DNA from: Candidatus Polarisedimenticolia bacterium
GTDB taxonomy: Bacteria; Acidobacteriota; Polarisedimenticolia; Gp22-AA2; AA152
Direction: 5' to 3'
NCBI GenBank assembly: GCA_035764505.1
Contig: DASTZC010000182.1
Location: 1-40,528, forward strand
DNA: 40,528 nt
Of the stretch, positions 16,831 through 25,111 are shown in pieces. A program made the position numbers and the translations under genes. Each line of letters starts with the position of its first letter. Within the stretch, counting starts at the first letter, position 1. The notes beneath the pieces were generated by a model. It was not told the DNA's origin. It ran no database searches and saw only the letters and a program-made list of their open reading frames with translations.

Positions 16831-18708
16831 CTACTTCTGGTTCAGCGTCCGGTAGGTCAGCCGGTCGGCGTAGGCGTAAAAGACCTTGTCCTTGGGCCGG
16901 TCGCGGTAGTGATCGGCGACTTCACGCAGCTTGGAAGCCTCCTCGTCGTGGGCGTCTGAGTTCAGCGCCTCGTCGAGGCGCTGCAGCGCCTCGGGGCAAT
17001 TTCCCCCCTTCATCGACATCACCGCCCAGTTGTACCAGGCATTGCGGATGAACAGGTCGATCTCGCCGAGGTGCTGGTCCTTGGGAAGGCGATAGAACTT
17101 GCGCAAGGCGCTCTCGTAGTCCTTCTCCAGGAAATACTCCTTGGCGGTCTGCAGATCCTCCTGCAGCCGCTTCTGGTCCTGCACCCGACTCGCCGCCTGA
17201 TCGAAATTCGACTTGGCGTCGATGTTGGCCGGGTCGAGCTCCAGCACCTTCGAGAAGGACGCCGCCGCTTCGGTGTATTCGCCCCGCTCCATGTGAGACC
17301 TGCCTGTGTCGAACAGGCGAGCGATCTCCTTCTGGGTTTGCTCGGCAGTCAGCGCGGGTGCCGGGACTTCGGCGCCCGACGGCTGGCCCGCCGCGGCGGC
17401 GCCGTTGCCCACCCGGCTGCTGTTGCCGCTGAGCCCGACGTTGGCCGGCTCGGTCGTCGGTTGGGAAGGGGCCTTCTGGGGCCTGATGGGCGCGCGGCGG
17501 ATCGGAGGAGCACCCGCGCCGCTCCCCTGCCCCGATTCCGAGGCGGAGCGAGCTCCCAGGTACCACCAACCTGCTCCCGCCACGATCCCCGCGACGATCA
17601 TTCCGAAGAAGATCTTGCCGAGCGGCAAAGACGCCCGCTCTCGGCGCGGCAAGGGAACGGGACGGGCCGGCCTCGCCTTTTCTCTCGGTGCCTGACGTTG
17701 CATGGGAGTCTCGACCGCTTCTCCCGCGACAACCGGCGAGGCGGGCATGCTCCCGAGATCGCCCGAAAGATCGGGATGCTCCGGGCTTTCGGGGGCATCG
17801 TCTTTCTGGTGCTTCGCGGCGGTCGTTTTGGAAGCAAACGATGTCGAAGGGTCCTCGGAGAGATCCATCAGCGGAATCGGCTCGGCTTCCCGCTCGCCGG
17901 GATCCGCCGGTTTCTCGGAGGAGGGACCCAGGTTGAGCTGGGCCAGCTCGGCTTCCCAATCCTCGTTGAGGATATCCTCCAACCCCGCGGCACGCGTTGG
18001 CGCCGGTTCCGGGGTAGGCTCCTCGAGCACCGGCGCCTCTTCGATCTTCTCCGTCGTGCCCATGCGCATCGTCTGGGATGGATCGAAGCTCTCGGACCCG
18101 GGCTGCGGCTCAAAACCCTCGGGCGGCGCCTCGGCGGTCGATGAACCCGGGGCGAGCTTCTGCTGCAGCGCCTGGATCTTGGCGTTCAGCTTGTGCGCCT
18201 CGGCGTGGCGTGAATTCAGGAAGAATATCTTCTGCAGCTCGGCCGAGGCCTCGTCGAGGCGCTCTTGGACGAACAGCTGACGCGCAATCTCCAGGTGCTC
18301 GTCGATGAAGGGCTGGGCCTCGTACGCCTCGCGCGCTTCTTCCAGCACCTCGCGCACCGCCTCCGAGCGGGGCGCCAGCTGCAGCAGCGACTGGCAAATC
18401 TCCATCGCGTCGAGGTACCGGCCGGCGGAGAGGAATTCCCGCACCCTCTGGATGCCGTCGCGTACCTTGGCGATGGTCTCCGGGGATTCGGGCGATTCCG
18501 ACGGACCTTCGGCAGGAGCCGCCTCAAGCGAGGAGGAGGCCTCATCCAGCAGGAGCGAGGCCATCCGGATTCCTTCCTTGGCGCGCTGATTCTCGGGATC
18601 GGCCTGCAGCGCCTCCTGCCAGATTTGAATCGCCTGGCGGTAATCGCCGGAATGGTAGAGAGCCGTGGCCTTGAGGTTGAGCTGATTTGCCAGCGCGGTT
18701 CCCGACAT
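16831..18708 (-). CDS. TPR-repeat membrane protein with Pro/Glu-rich middle
   Basis: A 625-residue protein. Residues 8-50 and about 95-190 contain TPR-type helices (ALYHSGDYRQAIQIWQEAL, then ARQLFVQERLDEASAELQK). An acidic, Pro/Ser-rich stretch (about 190-360) is probably disordered. One membrane span follows at about 365-385 (IFFGMIVAGIVAGAGWWYLG). After another Pro/Ala-rich linker, a second TPR block (about 455-600, SHMERGEYTEAAASFSKVL) lies on the other side of the membrane. With no signal peptide, the N-terminal half is likely cytoplasmic and the C-terminal half periplasmic. The start chosen is the ATG at 18708; a TTG at 18717 in frame is too close to the G-run. It ends 7 nt from the convergent gdh. 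No enzymatic domain is seen. Confidence 0.85.
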   Translation of the reverse strand: MSGTALANQLNLKATALYHSGDYRQAIQIWQEALQADPENQRAKEGIRMASLLLDEASSSLEAAPAEGPSESPESPETIAKVRDGIQRVREFLSAGRYLDAMEICQSLLQLAPRSEAVREVLEEAREAYEAQPFIDEHLEIARQLFVQERLDEASAELQKIFFLNSRHAEAHKLNAKIQALQQKLAPGSSTAEAPPEGFEPQPGSESFDPSQTMRMGTTEKIEEAPVLEEPTPEPAPTRAAGLEDILNEDWEAELAQLNLGPSSEKPADPGEREAEPIPLMDLSEDPSTSFASKTTAAKHQKDDAPESPEHPDLSGDLGSMPASPVVAGEAVETPMQRQAPREKARPARPVPLPRRERASLPLGKIFFGMIVAGIVAGAGWWYLGARSASESGQGSGAGAPPIRRAPIRPQKAPSQPTTEPANVGLSGNSSRVGNGAAAAGQPSGAEVPAPALTAEQTQKEIARLFDTGRSHMERGEYTEAAASFSKVLELDPANIDAKSNFDQAASRVQDQKRLQEDLQTAKEYFLEKDYESALRKFYRLPKDQHLGEIDLFIRNAWYNWAVMSMKGGNCPEALQRLDEALNSDAHDEEASKLREVADHYRDRPKDKVFYAYADRLTYRTLNQK

Positions 18709-18750
18709 CGGCGCCAATGCCCCCCGGCCGAGATTCGGCCTATGTGCCTG

Positions 18751-18778
18751 AATTTATGCTTTTTGTGGCCGGAGTCAA
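18751..18778 (-). promoter_or_regulatory. Promoter for the TPR membrane protein (TTGACT-N16-TAAATT)
   Basis: The minus-strand -35 TTGACT (18778-18773) and -10 TAAATT (18756-18751) have a 16 nt spacer. Transcription would start near 18744, about 36 nt before the ATG at 18708. A small inverted repeat (GGCCGA..TCGGCC) lies in the leader. Confidence 0.6.
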
Positions 18779-18846
18779 TGCATGGGGCTGAGGTGGCTGG
18801 CATGGACTAAGTAGCTGAAACTGAATGGCTTCAGGACCGGGGTGGG

Positions 18847-19821
18847 TCAACGACGAGGGGAGAGCCTCACCGGGTTGGGAGGCTTGCGACCGTCGAGCAT
18901 GTCCACCAGGTTGACGGCGGCCATCATCGCCATGGCCTGCCGGGTTTCCACCGTCGCGCTGCCGATGTGCGGCAGCAGCACGACGTTGGGCATGGCCAGC
19001 AAGGGACGTGGAACCCTGGGCTCGTGCGGGTAGACGTCGAGCCCCGCCCCGAAAAGCTTCCCGGACCTCAGTGCAGCGACCAGCGCCGACTCGACGACGA
19101 TCTCGCCGCGCGCCGTGTTGATGAGCACCGCGCCGGGCTTGAGGAGGGCGAGCTCGCGCGCTCCCAGGAGCCCGCGCGTGGAGGGGCCGCCCGGAAGATG
19201 GATGGTGAGGACATCGGAGGCGGCGAGAAGCCGCCGCAGCGGACGATAGCGCGGGCCGCTCGCGCCGACGCGGCCCGGCAGGCGCGTCCGCGACCAGTAG
19301 ATCGTCTGCATCGAAAAGGCGGTGGCGCGGCGCGCTACCTCCCGCCCGATGCGTCCCATTCCGAGGATCCCAAGGGTCTTCCCCTGCAGCGAGTGGCCCA
19401 GATGGAACGTGGGACTCCATCCGGGAAAGCCTCCGGCGCGAATCAGACGATCCCCTTCGACGACGCGGCGCAGGACCGCGAGGATGAGCGCCCAGGTGAG
19501 ATCGGCGGTGGCGGCGGAGAGGACTCCGGGAGTGTTCGAAACGGGGAGGCCCAGTCGCCGCGCTTCCTCGAGGTCGAGGTTGTCGACTCCCACGGCGCAG
19601 TTCGCGATGCCGCGCAGCCTGGGAGCCGCGCGCAGGATCCAGCGGTCGATCCGATCCACCGGGGTGCAGAGAAGCCCGTCCACGTCGCGGATCTGACTCC
19701 GGAGCTCGGCGCGCGTCATGGGGCGGTCCGGTGCGTGCAGCCGCACCCGGCAGCGGCGGGCCAGGTAGGCCAGCGCCGGCTCGGGAATCCTCCGGGTCAC
19801 CAGGACGAGCGGTTTCGCCAT
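18847..19821 (-). CDS. D-2-hydroxyacid dehydrogenase
   Basis: A 324-residue NAD(P)-dependent dehydrogenase of the glyoxylate/phosphoglycerate/formate-type family. The nucleotide loop is LGILGMGRIGRE. The catalytic triad is Arg in NTARGE, Glu in YPHEPR and His in LLPHIGSA. It reduces 2-keto acids or oxidises D-2-hydroxy acids, and the specific substrate is not evident. It is the last gene of the cluster running from the exporter at 23344: 15 nt after the zinc dehydrogenase and in the same direction. It could reduce a 2-oxo acid produced by the cluster's aldolase/thiolase step, which is inference. Confidence 0.92.
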   Translation of the reverse strand: MAKPLVLVTRRIPEPALAYLARRCRVRLHAPDRPMTRAELRSQIRDVDGLLCTPVDRIDRWILRAAPRLRGIANCAVGVDNLDLEEARRLGLPVSNTPGVLSAATADLTWALILAVLRRVVEGDRLIRAGGFPGWSPTFHLGHSLQGKTLGILGMGRIGREVARRATAFSMQTIYWSRTRLPGRVGASGPRYRPLRRLLAASDVLTIHLPGGPSTRGLLGARELALLKPGAVLINTARGEIVVESALVAALRSGKLFGAGLDVYPHEPRVPRPLLAMPNVVLLPHIGSATVETRQAMAMMAAVNLVDMLDGRKPPNPVRLSPRR

Positions 19822-19836
19822 CGAGGATCACTCGGG

Positions 19837-20862
19837 TCACAGGCGAGGATCGAGGATCACCTTGAGGGATTCGCCGGCCCCCGCCACCAGATCGAAGGCT
19901 TCCTGGGCGCGTGCCAACGGCAGCCGGTGGGTCACCATGGAGGCGACGTCGACCCGCCGGTGGGTGATGAGCTCGAGCGCGGTGAGCATGTCGGCGGGCG
20001 GGCCGGCATAGGAATGGACGATACGGATCCCGTCGCTCCAGAGATCGTGCAGCGGCACCGGCAGGTCGGCGCCGGGAGGGACCGGGGCGAAGAAGAGAAT
20101 GGCACCACCCCGATCGACGCTGGCGAATGCCTGCCGGACGGCCTGCGGCGCCGCGGTGCAGACCAGGACCTGCTCCGCCCCGCGCCCGCCGTTGGCGCGG
20201 CGGATGCGCGCCGGGACGTCCTCGGTCGCGGGAATCACCTCGTCGGCGCCGAAGCGGCGCGCCTGCTCGAGACGATAAGGGACCGGATCGGTCGCGAAGA
20301 TCCGCCCGGCGCCGAGAGCCCGGGCCAGCTGGATGTGCAGGATGCCGGAGATGCCGCTGCCGAGCACCGCCACGCTGTCCCCGGGGGCGAGCCCGGAAAT
20401 CCTCTGGGCCCGCACGGCGCATGCGAGCGGCTCGACGAAGCTTCCTTCGTCGCTGGACACGCTCTCGGGGAGGCGGAGGGTCCCGCGCGCCACGTTGGCG
20501 GGCGGCAGTCGGATGAGCTCGGCGAAGCCCCCGGGATCGAAGTGCGTCGTGCGCAGCGTGTCGCACACGCTGTGCCGGCCGGTGAGGCAGTAGCGGCACA
20601 CATCGCAGGGAACATGGTGCGTGGCGACGACCCGGTCTCCGGTCCGAAAGGACGCAACACCCGCCCCGACCTCCGCGACGGTTCCCGCGACTTCGTGGCC
20701 CAGCACCAGCGGCGCCTTCGGCAGGCGGTACCACTCCATCACGTCGGAGCCGCAGACCCCGCTGGCTTCCACTTTCAAGAGCAGCTCGCCATCTCCGGGG
20801 CGCGGGGCAGGGCGCTCTTCGAGGCGCAGGTCGCGGTTGGAATAGTAGACGGCCGCCTTCAT
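19837..20862 (-). CDS. Zinc-dependent sugar/polyol alcohol dehydrogenase (MDR family)
   Basis: A 341-residue medium-chain dehydrogenase. Catalytic zinc ligands are Cys37 (GVCGSD), His56-Glu57 (LGHEVAG) and probably Glu144 (FVEPLAC). A structural zinc site is present at Cys86, Cys89, Cys92 and Cys100. The cofactor loop is VAVLGSGISG. Glu-Pro-Leu at the third ligand position is typical of sorbitol, threonine and other polyol dehydrogenases rather than ethanol dehydrogenase. Its ATG overlaps the aldolase stop (ATGA), so the two are translationally coupled. This suggests it acts on a substrate or product of the LsrF-like enzyme. Confidence 0.9.
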   Translation of the reverse strand: MKAAVYYSNRDLRLEERPAPRPGDGELLLKVEASGVCGSDVMEWYRLPKAPLVLGHEVAGTVAEVGAGVASFRTGDRVVATHHVPCDVCRYCLTGRHSVCDTLRTTHFDPGGFAELIRLPPANVARGTLRLPESVSSDEGSFVEPLACAVRAQRISGLAPGDSVAVLGSGISGILHIQLARALGAGRIFATDPVPYRLEQARRFGADEVIPATEDVPARIRRANGGRGAEQVLVCTAAPQAVRQAFASVDRGGAILFFAPVPPGADLPVPLHDLWSDGIRIVHSYAGPPADMLTALELITHRRVDVASMVTHRLPLARAQEAFDLVAGAGESLKVILDPRL

Positions 20863-21650
20863 CCGCGCCGGCTTCCGCGCGATTTCTCGTAGAGCGCGTA
20901 GGCCTGCTCCACCGAGGCGTTCTCCTGTACCACGGCGCGCACGGCGCGAATCATCCCGACGGGGGAATCGGACTGGAAGATGTTGCGCCCCATGTCCACC
21001 CCGCGCGCCCCGGCCCGCACGGCATTGAAGGCCAGATGGAGGGCGTCTTGCTCGGGCACCTTCTTGCCGCCGGCGATCACCACGGGCACCGGGGTGCCGC
21101 GGACCACCTCCTCGAATCCCTCGCAGTAGTAAGTCTTCACGAAATGGGCCCCGATCTCGGCGGCGATACGGCAGGCCAGGCCGAGGTAGCGCGCGTCACG
21201 CGTCATCTCCTTGCCCACCGCCGTCACGGCGAGGACCGGGATGCCGTAGCGCTCTCCCTGATCCACCAGGCGGGCCAGGTTCAGCAGGGTGCGCCGCTCC
21301 CCTTCCGCCCCGACGAAGATCGACAGCGTCACGGCGCTGGCGTTGAGCCGCAAGGCATCTTCCATCGCCACCGTCAGCCCCTCGGCGGAGAGCTCTGTCA
21401 GGACGCTGGTCCCCCCGGAGACCCGCAGGACGATCGGCACCGCCGTCTCCGCCGGAACGCAGCGGCGCAGCACGCCGCGGGTCAGCATGAGGGAGTCGGC
21501 ATGCGGCAGCAGCGGCTCCAGGGTCTTGCGAGGCTCTTCCAGCCCCGAGGTGGGGCCGAGGAAGTAGCCATGATCCACGGCGAGCATCACGGTGCGTCCC
21601 GAATCCGGCTTCAGGATTCGGCCGAGTCGATTCTGGATTCCCCAGTCCAT
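20859..21650 (-). CDS. LsrF-type class I aldolase/thiolase
   Basis: A 263-residue TIM-barrel enzyme of the DhnA/LsrF family. It aligns by eye with E. coli LsrF from its residue 32 onward: MDWGIQNRLGRI, VMLAVDHGYFLGPTSGLE, AVTAVGKEM, VKTYY and VVIAGGKKVPE..ALHLAFNAV, ending GVDMGRNIFQSD. Lys172 in FVKTYY corresponds to the catalytic Lys203 of LsrF. LsrF transfers an acetyl unit from phosphorylated autoinducer-2 breakdown product to CoA. The first 31 residues of LsrF are absent here, and no lsr transport, kinase or regulator genes are present, so the substrate may differ. An ADTH synthase-like role is a weaker alternative. The start is an ATG with AAGGAG 8 nt upstream; a TAGAAT box at 21697-21702 may be a -10 element. 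Confidence 0.85.
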   Translation of the reverse strand: MDWGIQNRLGRILKPDSGRTVMLAVDHGYFLGPTSGLEEPRKTLEPLLPHADSLMLTRGVLRRCVPAETAVPIVLRVSGGTSVLTELSAEGLTVAMEDALRLNASAVTLSIFVGAEGERRTLLNLARLVDQGERYGIPVLAVTAVGKEMTRDARYLGLACRIAAEIGAHFVKTYYCEGFEEVVRGTPVPVVIAGGKKVPEQDALHLAFNAVRAGARGVDMGRNIFQSDSPVGMIRAVRAVVQENASVEQAYALYEKSRGSRRG

Positions 21651-21694
21651 GCGAGGCGCTCCTTAGCGGCTTGAGAAGCCTGTCGTGTGAGCCG

Positions 21695-22708
21695 TCATTC
21701 TAGCCGATCTGCCGCGGGCCCCGGAGGGAGCGACAGAACGGCGGCCCCCTGGATCGCGCCGCGGCGAAAATCGTCCAGCGCCCGGGCGGCGGCCGACAGC
21801 GGATAGAGGGTCACCGTCGTCTCGAGATCGCAATCGGCGGCGATCTCCAGGAAAGCCTCGCCGTCGGCGCGCGTCAGGTTGGCCACCGATCGGAGCACCC
21901 GTTCTTTCCACAGCAGCTCGTAGGGGAACGAGGGGACGTCGCTCATATGGATTCCGGCGCAGACCACGGTGCCCGCGGGGCGCACCGCTTTCAGGGCCAC
22001 CGGGACCAGCTCTCCCGCGGGGGCGAAGAGGATGGCGGCGTCCAGCGGCTCGGGGGGAGCCTGATCCGAGCCTCCGGCCCATTCGGCTCCCAGCGACCGG
22101 GCGAAGCGCTGGCGCTGCACGTCGCCCGGGCGGGTGAAAGCGAAGACGCGGCGGCCCTGATGGCGCGCAACCTGAGCCAGCAGATGCGCCGAGGCGCCGA
22201 AGCCGTACAGCCCGATGCGCCCGGAATCGCCGCACAGGCGCAGGGCGCGGTAGCCGATCAGCCCCGCGCACAGCAGCGGCGCGGCATGAGCATCGGAGTA
22301 GCGCTCGGGAAGGCGAAAGCAGTAGCGCTCATCGGCGAGGACGCGCTCGGCATAGCCGCCGGGCAGGTGATAGCCGGTGAAGCGGGCACTCTCGCACAGG
22401 TTCTCGTTTCCGGATCGGCAATAGAAACAGACGCCGCAGGTCCACCCCAGCCAGCCGACGCCGACCCGCTCGCCGAGGGAAAAGCGGGCGGCCCCCTCCC
22501 CCGCCGCCGCGACGCGCCCGACAATCTCGTGCCCGGGGACGATCGGCAGCACCGGATCGGGAAGCTCGGCATCGATGAGGTGCAAGTCGGTGCGGCAGAC
22601 GGCGCAGGCGGCTACTTCCAGGACGACCTGACCGGGGCCGGGGTGCGGCTCGGGACGATCCTCCAGCCGCGGCGGATGGCCGGGTTGCGAGAGGATCCAG
22701 GCTTGCAT
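21695..22708 (-). CDS. Zinc-dependent alcohol dehydrogenase (AdhP-like)
   Basis: A 337-residue MDR dehydrogenase. Catalytic zinc ligands are Cys38 (AVCRTDLH), His60-Glu61 (PGHEIVG) and a Cys near residue 147 (PLLCAGLIGYRAL). Structural zinc cysteines lie at 91, 94, 97 and 105. Coenzyme region: IGLYGFGASAH, lacking the canonical GxGxxG spacing. The Leu-Cys-Ala-Gly segment groups it with ethanol/aldehyde-reducing enzymes. It sits 9 nt after the RhtB-type exporter gene and 44 nt before the LsrF-like gene, so it probably belongs to the same transcript. The predicted reaction is interconversion of a primary alcohol and an aldehyde. Confidence 0.9.
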   Translation of the reverse strand: MQAWILSQPGHPPRLEDRPEPHPGPGQVVLEVAACAVCRTDLHLIDAELPDPVLPIVPGHEIVGRVAAAGEGAARFSLGERVGVGWLGWTCGVCFYCRSGNENLCESARFTGYHLPGGYAERVLADERYCFRLPERYSDAHAAPLLCAGLIGYRALRLCGDSGRIGLYGFGASAHLLAQVARHQGRRVFAFTRPGDVQRQRFARSLGAEWAGGSDQAPPEPLDAAILFAPAGELVPVALKAVRPAGTVVCAGIHMSDVPSFPYELLWKERVLRSVANLTRADGEAFLEIAADCDLETTVTLYPLSAAARALDDFRRGAIQGAAVLSLPPGPAADRLE

Positions 22709-22717
22709 CGGGGCGCG

Positions 22718-23344
22718 TCAGTCCTTTCCGGTGAGGGCGACGCCGGCACCCGCCACGACCAGGCAAGCCCCGGCCAGACGGCGGGTCAGCAATGCGTAGC
22801 GCGGCTGGCGCGCCAACCCGGCGGCCTTCCCGGCGAAAATCCCGTAGCCCGCCAGGACGAGAAACTCCACCACCACCGAGCTGACTCCGAGGATGAGGAC
22901 CTGCCAGCCAATCGAGCCTTTCGGATCGAGGAATTGCGGCAGCAGCGCCGTGAAGAAGATGAGCGATTTCGGGTTCGCCGCCTGCAGGACGACGCCGCGC
23001 GCCAGCAGCTTCGTGCCCACAACGCCCCCGCGCGCCGCCTCGGGAGCCGCCAGCGGATCCTCCCGGCCCAAAAAAGTCTTCAGTCCAAGGAAGACGAGAT
23101 AGAGGGCCCCGCCCCACTTGATGATCAGGAAAACTTTCTGCGAAGCGAGCAGGACCGCTCCCAGGCCCAGCGCCGAGAGGAAAAAGTAGAGCGCATTGGC
23201 CGTCAGGATTCCCAGGTTCGCCCACAGTGAGCGCGCCGCGCCGTAAGCGAGCGCCTGCGACACCACGAACAGCACCGCGGGACCCGGCGTGAGACACAGC
23301 GCCGTCTCGGTCACCATGAACAGGCCCCACGTCTGCCAGTTCAA
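22718..23344 (-). CDS. LysE/RhtB family exporter
   Basis: A 208-residue inner-membrane protein with about six hydrophobic segments. The diagnostic N-terminal motif TPGPAVLFVVSQ is followed by GxxxGxxxA-like packing in the first helices (LWANLGILTANALYFF). The segment VVLQAANPKSLIFFTALLPQF matches the conserved NPK..LFF block. The start chosen is a TTG with GGAGG 5 nt upstream. The frame stays open to an ATG at 23401, but that adds an unlikely 19-residue extension. Family members export amino acids or homoserine-lactone-like compounds. Here it heads the dehydrogenase/aldolase cluster, so it may export a pathway intermediate. Confidence 0.9.
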   Translation of the reverse strand: MNWQTWGLFMVTETALCLTPGPAVLFVVSQALAYGAARSLWANLGILTANALYFFLSALGLGAVLLASQKVFLIIKWGGALYLVFLGLKTFLGREDPLAAPEAARGGVVGTKLLARGVVLQAANPKSLIFFTALLPQFLDPKGSIGWQVLILGVSSVVVEFLVLAGYGIFAGKAAGLARQPRYALLTRRLAGACLVVAGAGVALTGKD

Positions 23345-23423
23345 ATCGCCCTCCAATCTCTCGGGACTTCGCCCATCAGCGCCGGCGGGTTTCCAGGTCA
23401 CATTCCTTAGCGCCGTGAAGCCC

Positions 23424-24077
23424 TCAAGGCTTGCCGCCGGCCTTGACCTTGTCGAGCGCCTCCAGCATCTGCGGCAAGCCTTCGAAAGATGGGTTGAGCT
23501 CCTTCACCTTCGCGAAGGCCTCTTCGGCCGTTTTCACGTCCTGCTTGTCGAACAGTGAGACGATCCCGAGGTTGAGCCAGGACTGCCAGTGCTGCGGGCT
23601 GACGGCGAGAGAGCTCCGGAACTGGCGGATCGCCTCGTCGGGCTGGCCCAGGCGCTGGAAGCAGATCCCGAGATCGGTGCTGATGTTCGGATTGGAGGGG
23701 TCGACCTCGAGGGAACGGCTGTAGTACTCCTTCGCCTTGTCGAACATGCCGGCATCGTAATAGATATCCCCGAGCCGGCCCAAGGAGCGCGCATCTTTCG
23801 GATTGTCCTGCACCGCCTGGCGCAGCGCCGCCAGCTCCTGCTGCACCTTCTGCATCGTCTCCATGCTCGGCGCCCCGCCCGCCGCCGCTGGCGGCTCCTG
23901 CGGCTGGGGCGGCGTCGCTCCCCGTCCCATCGGATCGGAGGGATTGACAGGAGCCTGCATCGGGGCGGCGGTGCGCTCTGCAGACGGCTGCTGATAGACG
24001 AAATGGGCGATGCTGAACCCGACCAGAAAACCGAAGAAAATCCCACCAAGCAGAAAGCTGGCGTTCTCTCGATTCAT
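23424..24077 (-). CDS. Membrane-anchored TPR protein
   Basis: A 217-residue protein with a short cytoplasmic start, one membrane span (about residues 7-27, FLLGGIFFGFLVGFSIAHF) and a Pro-rich linker. About three TPR units follow from residue 85 (LGRLGDIYYDAGMFDKAKEYY, then ISTDLGICFQRLGQPDEAIRQF). The layout resembles the TPR domains of CcmI/NrfG-type cytochrome c assembly proteins, but nothing nearby supports that role. The start is an ATG with GGAG 5 nt upstream. A promoter lies at 24116-24145, divergent from the ABC permease. Confidence 0.85.
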   Translation of the reverse strand: MNRENASFLLGGIFFGFLVGFSIAHFVYQQPSAERTAAPMQAPVNPSDPMGRGATPPQPQEPPAAAGGAPSMETMQKVQQELAALRQAVQDNPKDARSLGRLGDIYYDAGMFDKAKEYYSRSLEVDPSNPNISTDLGICFQRLGQPDEAIRQFRSSLAVSPQHWQSWLNLGIVSLFDKQDVKTAEEAFAKVKELNPSFEGLPQMLEALDKVKAGGKP

Positions 24078-24115
24078 CCTTTCTCCGCGCGCAATGGAAG
24101 GGGGAAACCGTCGCG

Positions 24116-24145
24116 AAAGTAGCATGTGCTCATCGCGCAAGTCAA
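24116..24145 (-). promoter_or_regulatory. Promoter for the membrane TPR gene (TTGACT-N18-TACTTT)
   Basis: -35 TTGACT (24145-24140) and -10 TACTTT (24121-24116) on the minus strand with 18 nt spacing. Initiation near 24109 gives a leader of about 32 nt. Confidence 0.55.
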
Positions 24146-24160
24146 ACCACGCACAAGTGT

Positions 24161-24189
24161 TTGCGAGGCGCGATCGCGTGTGGTATATG
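24161..24189 (+). promoter_or_regulatory. Promoter giving a near-leaderless transcript (TTGCGA-N17-TATATG)
   Basis: -35 TTGCGA (24161-24166), 17 nt spacer, -10 TATATG (24184-24189). The expected start at about 24196 falls directly before the ATG at 24197, and no Shine-Dalgarno sequence precedes that ATG. This fits a leaderless mRNA. Confidence 0.5.
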
Positions 24190-24196
24190 GGCGCCG

Positions 24197-25075
24197 ATGA
24201 TGCCACCCACCCGCTCGGGACGAATCGGCCTGGTCATCGTCGTCACCTTCGCCCTGCTCGCCCTGCTCGCTCCGAATCTGAGCCGCCTTCTCGGCCAGGA
24301 TCCCTATCGTCCCGTGGTGCCGCAAGGCAGGATTCCGCCCACCTCCCCCGATGCCGAGCATCCGCTCGGCACCGACTCTCTGGGACGCGATCTTCTCTCC
24401 CGCATCCTCTACGGCGCGCGCGTCTCGCTGGGAGTGGGGGTGCTGGCCGAAAGCGTGGCGCTGCTGCTGGGCACGCTGATCGGCGGGCTCGCCGGGTTCT
24501 ACGGCGGGAAGATCGATGAAGCGCTCATGCGCCTCGCGGACGTCTTCTTCTCGCTGCCGGCGCCGCTGCTGGCGCTGGCGGTCATCGCCGCCCTGCCGGA
24601 TCCCTCGGCCCTTCCCTTGCTCGGGATGCTGCCCGAGCCGAGCGTGGTGCTGGTCTTCCTGGTTCTCGGACTGGTCGGATGGGCCGGCATCGCCCGATTG
24701 GTGCGCGCGCAGATTCTGGTCCTGCGCGAGACGCAGTTCAGCGCCGCCGCGCGCGCGTCCGGCGTCGGCGACGGCCGGCTGCTTTTCGTCCACCTGCTTC
24801 CCAACGCCCTTTCGCCGCTGATCGCCACGGCGACGCTCGGGGTGGCGGGGAACATCCTGGCGGAGGCCTGGCTCTCGTTCCTGGGGGTCGGGGCCCACCC
24901 GCCCCTTCCCTCCTGGGGCGTCATGATCACGGAGGGACAGAACTACCTGACGACGCACCCCTGGGTCTGTGTCTATCCCGGATTGGCCTTGCTTCTGGTC
25001 GTCCTGGGCCTCAACTTGCTCGGCGACGCCCTCCGGGAGCAGATCGATCCCCGTCTGCGATCCGGAAGGGCCTGA
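24197..25075 (+). CDS. Peptide-type ABC transporter permease (DppC/OppC-like)
   Basis: A 292-residue inner-membrane permease. After one N-terminal span (GLVIVVTFALLALLAP) comes the conserved HPLGTDSLGRDLLSRILYGARVSL block of DppC/OppC proteins. The EAA-type loop is AAARASGVGDGRLLFVHLLPN, followed by AEAWLSFLGVGAHPPLPSWG. It pairs with the DppB-like permease encoded at 26746. The start is one of two tandem ATGs (24197 or 24200), with no ribosome binding site. No ATPase gene accompanies this set. Confidence 0.93.
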   Translation: MMPPTRSGRIGLVIVVTFALLALLAPNLSRLLGQDPYRPVVPQGRIPPTSPDAEHPLGTDSLGRDLLSRILYGARVSLGVGVLAESVALLLGTLIGGLAGFYGGKIDEALMRLADVFFSLPAPLLALAVIAALPDPSALPLLGMLPEPSVVLVFLVLGLVGWAGIARLVRAQILVLRETQFSAAARASGVGDGRLLFVHLLPNALSPLIATATLGVAGNILAEAWLSFLGVGAHPPLPSWGVMITEGQNYLTTHPWVCVYPGLALLLVVLGLNLLGDALREQIDPRLRSGRA

Positions 25076-25111
25076 AAGAGATCGACCCTTTTCCCGGAGG
25101 AGGACTCGAGC

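Noticed and set aside
18740-20734. A 664-codon minus-strand frame overlapping the dehydrogenase genes
   Set aside because: It is an out-of-frame reading of the two dehydrogenases, dominated by Arg/Pro/Gly. The true frames contain intact catalytic motifs.
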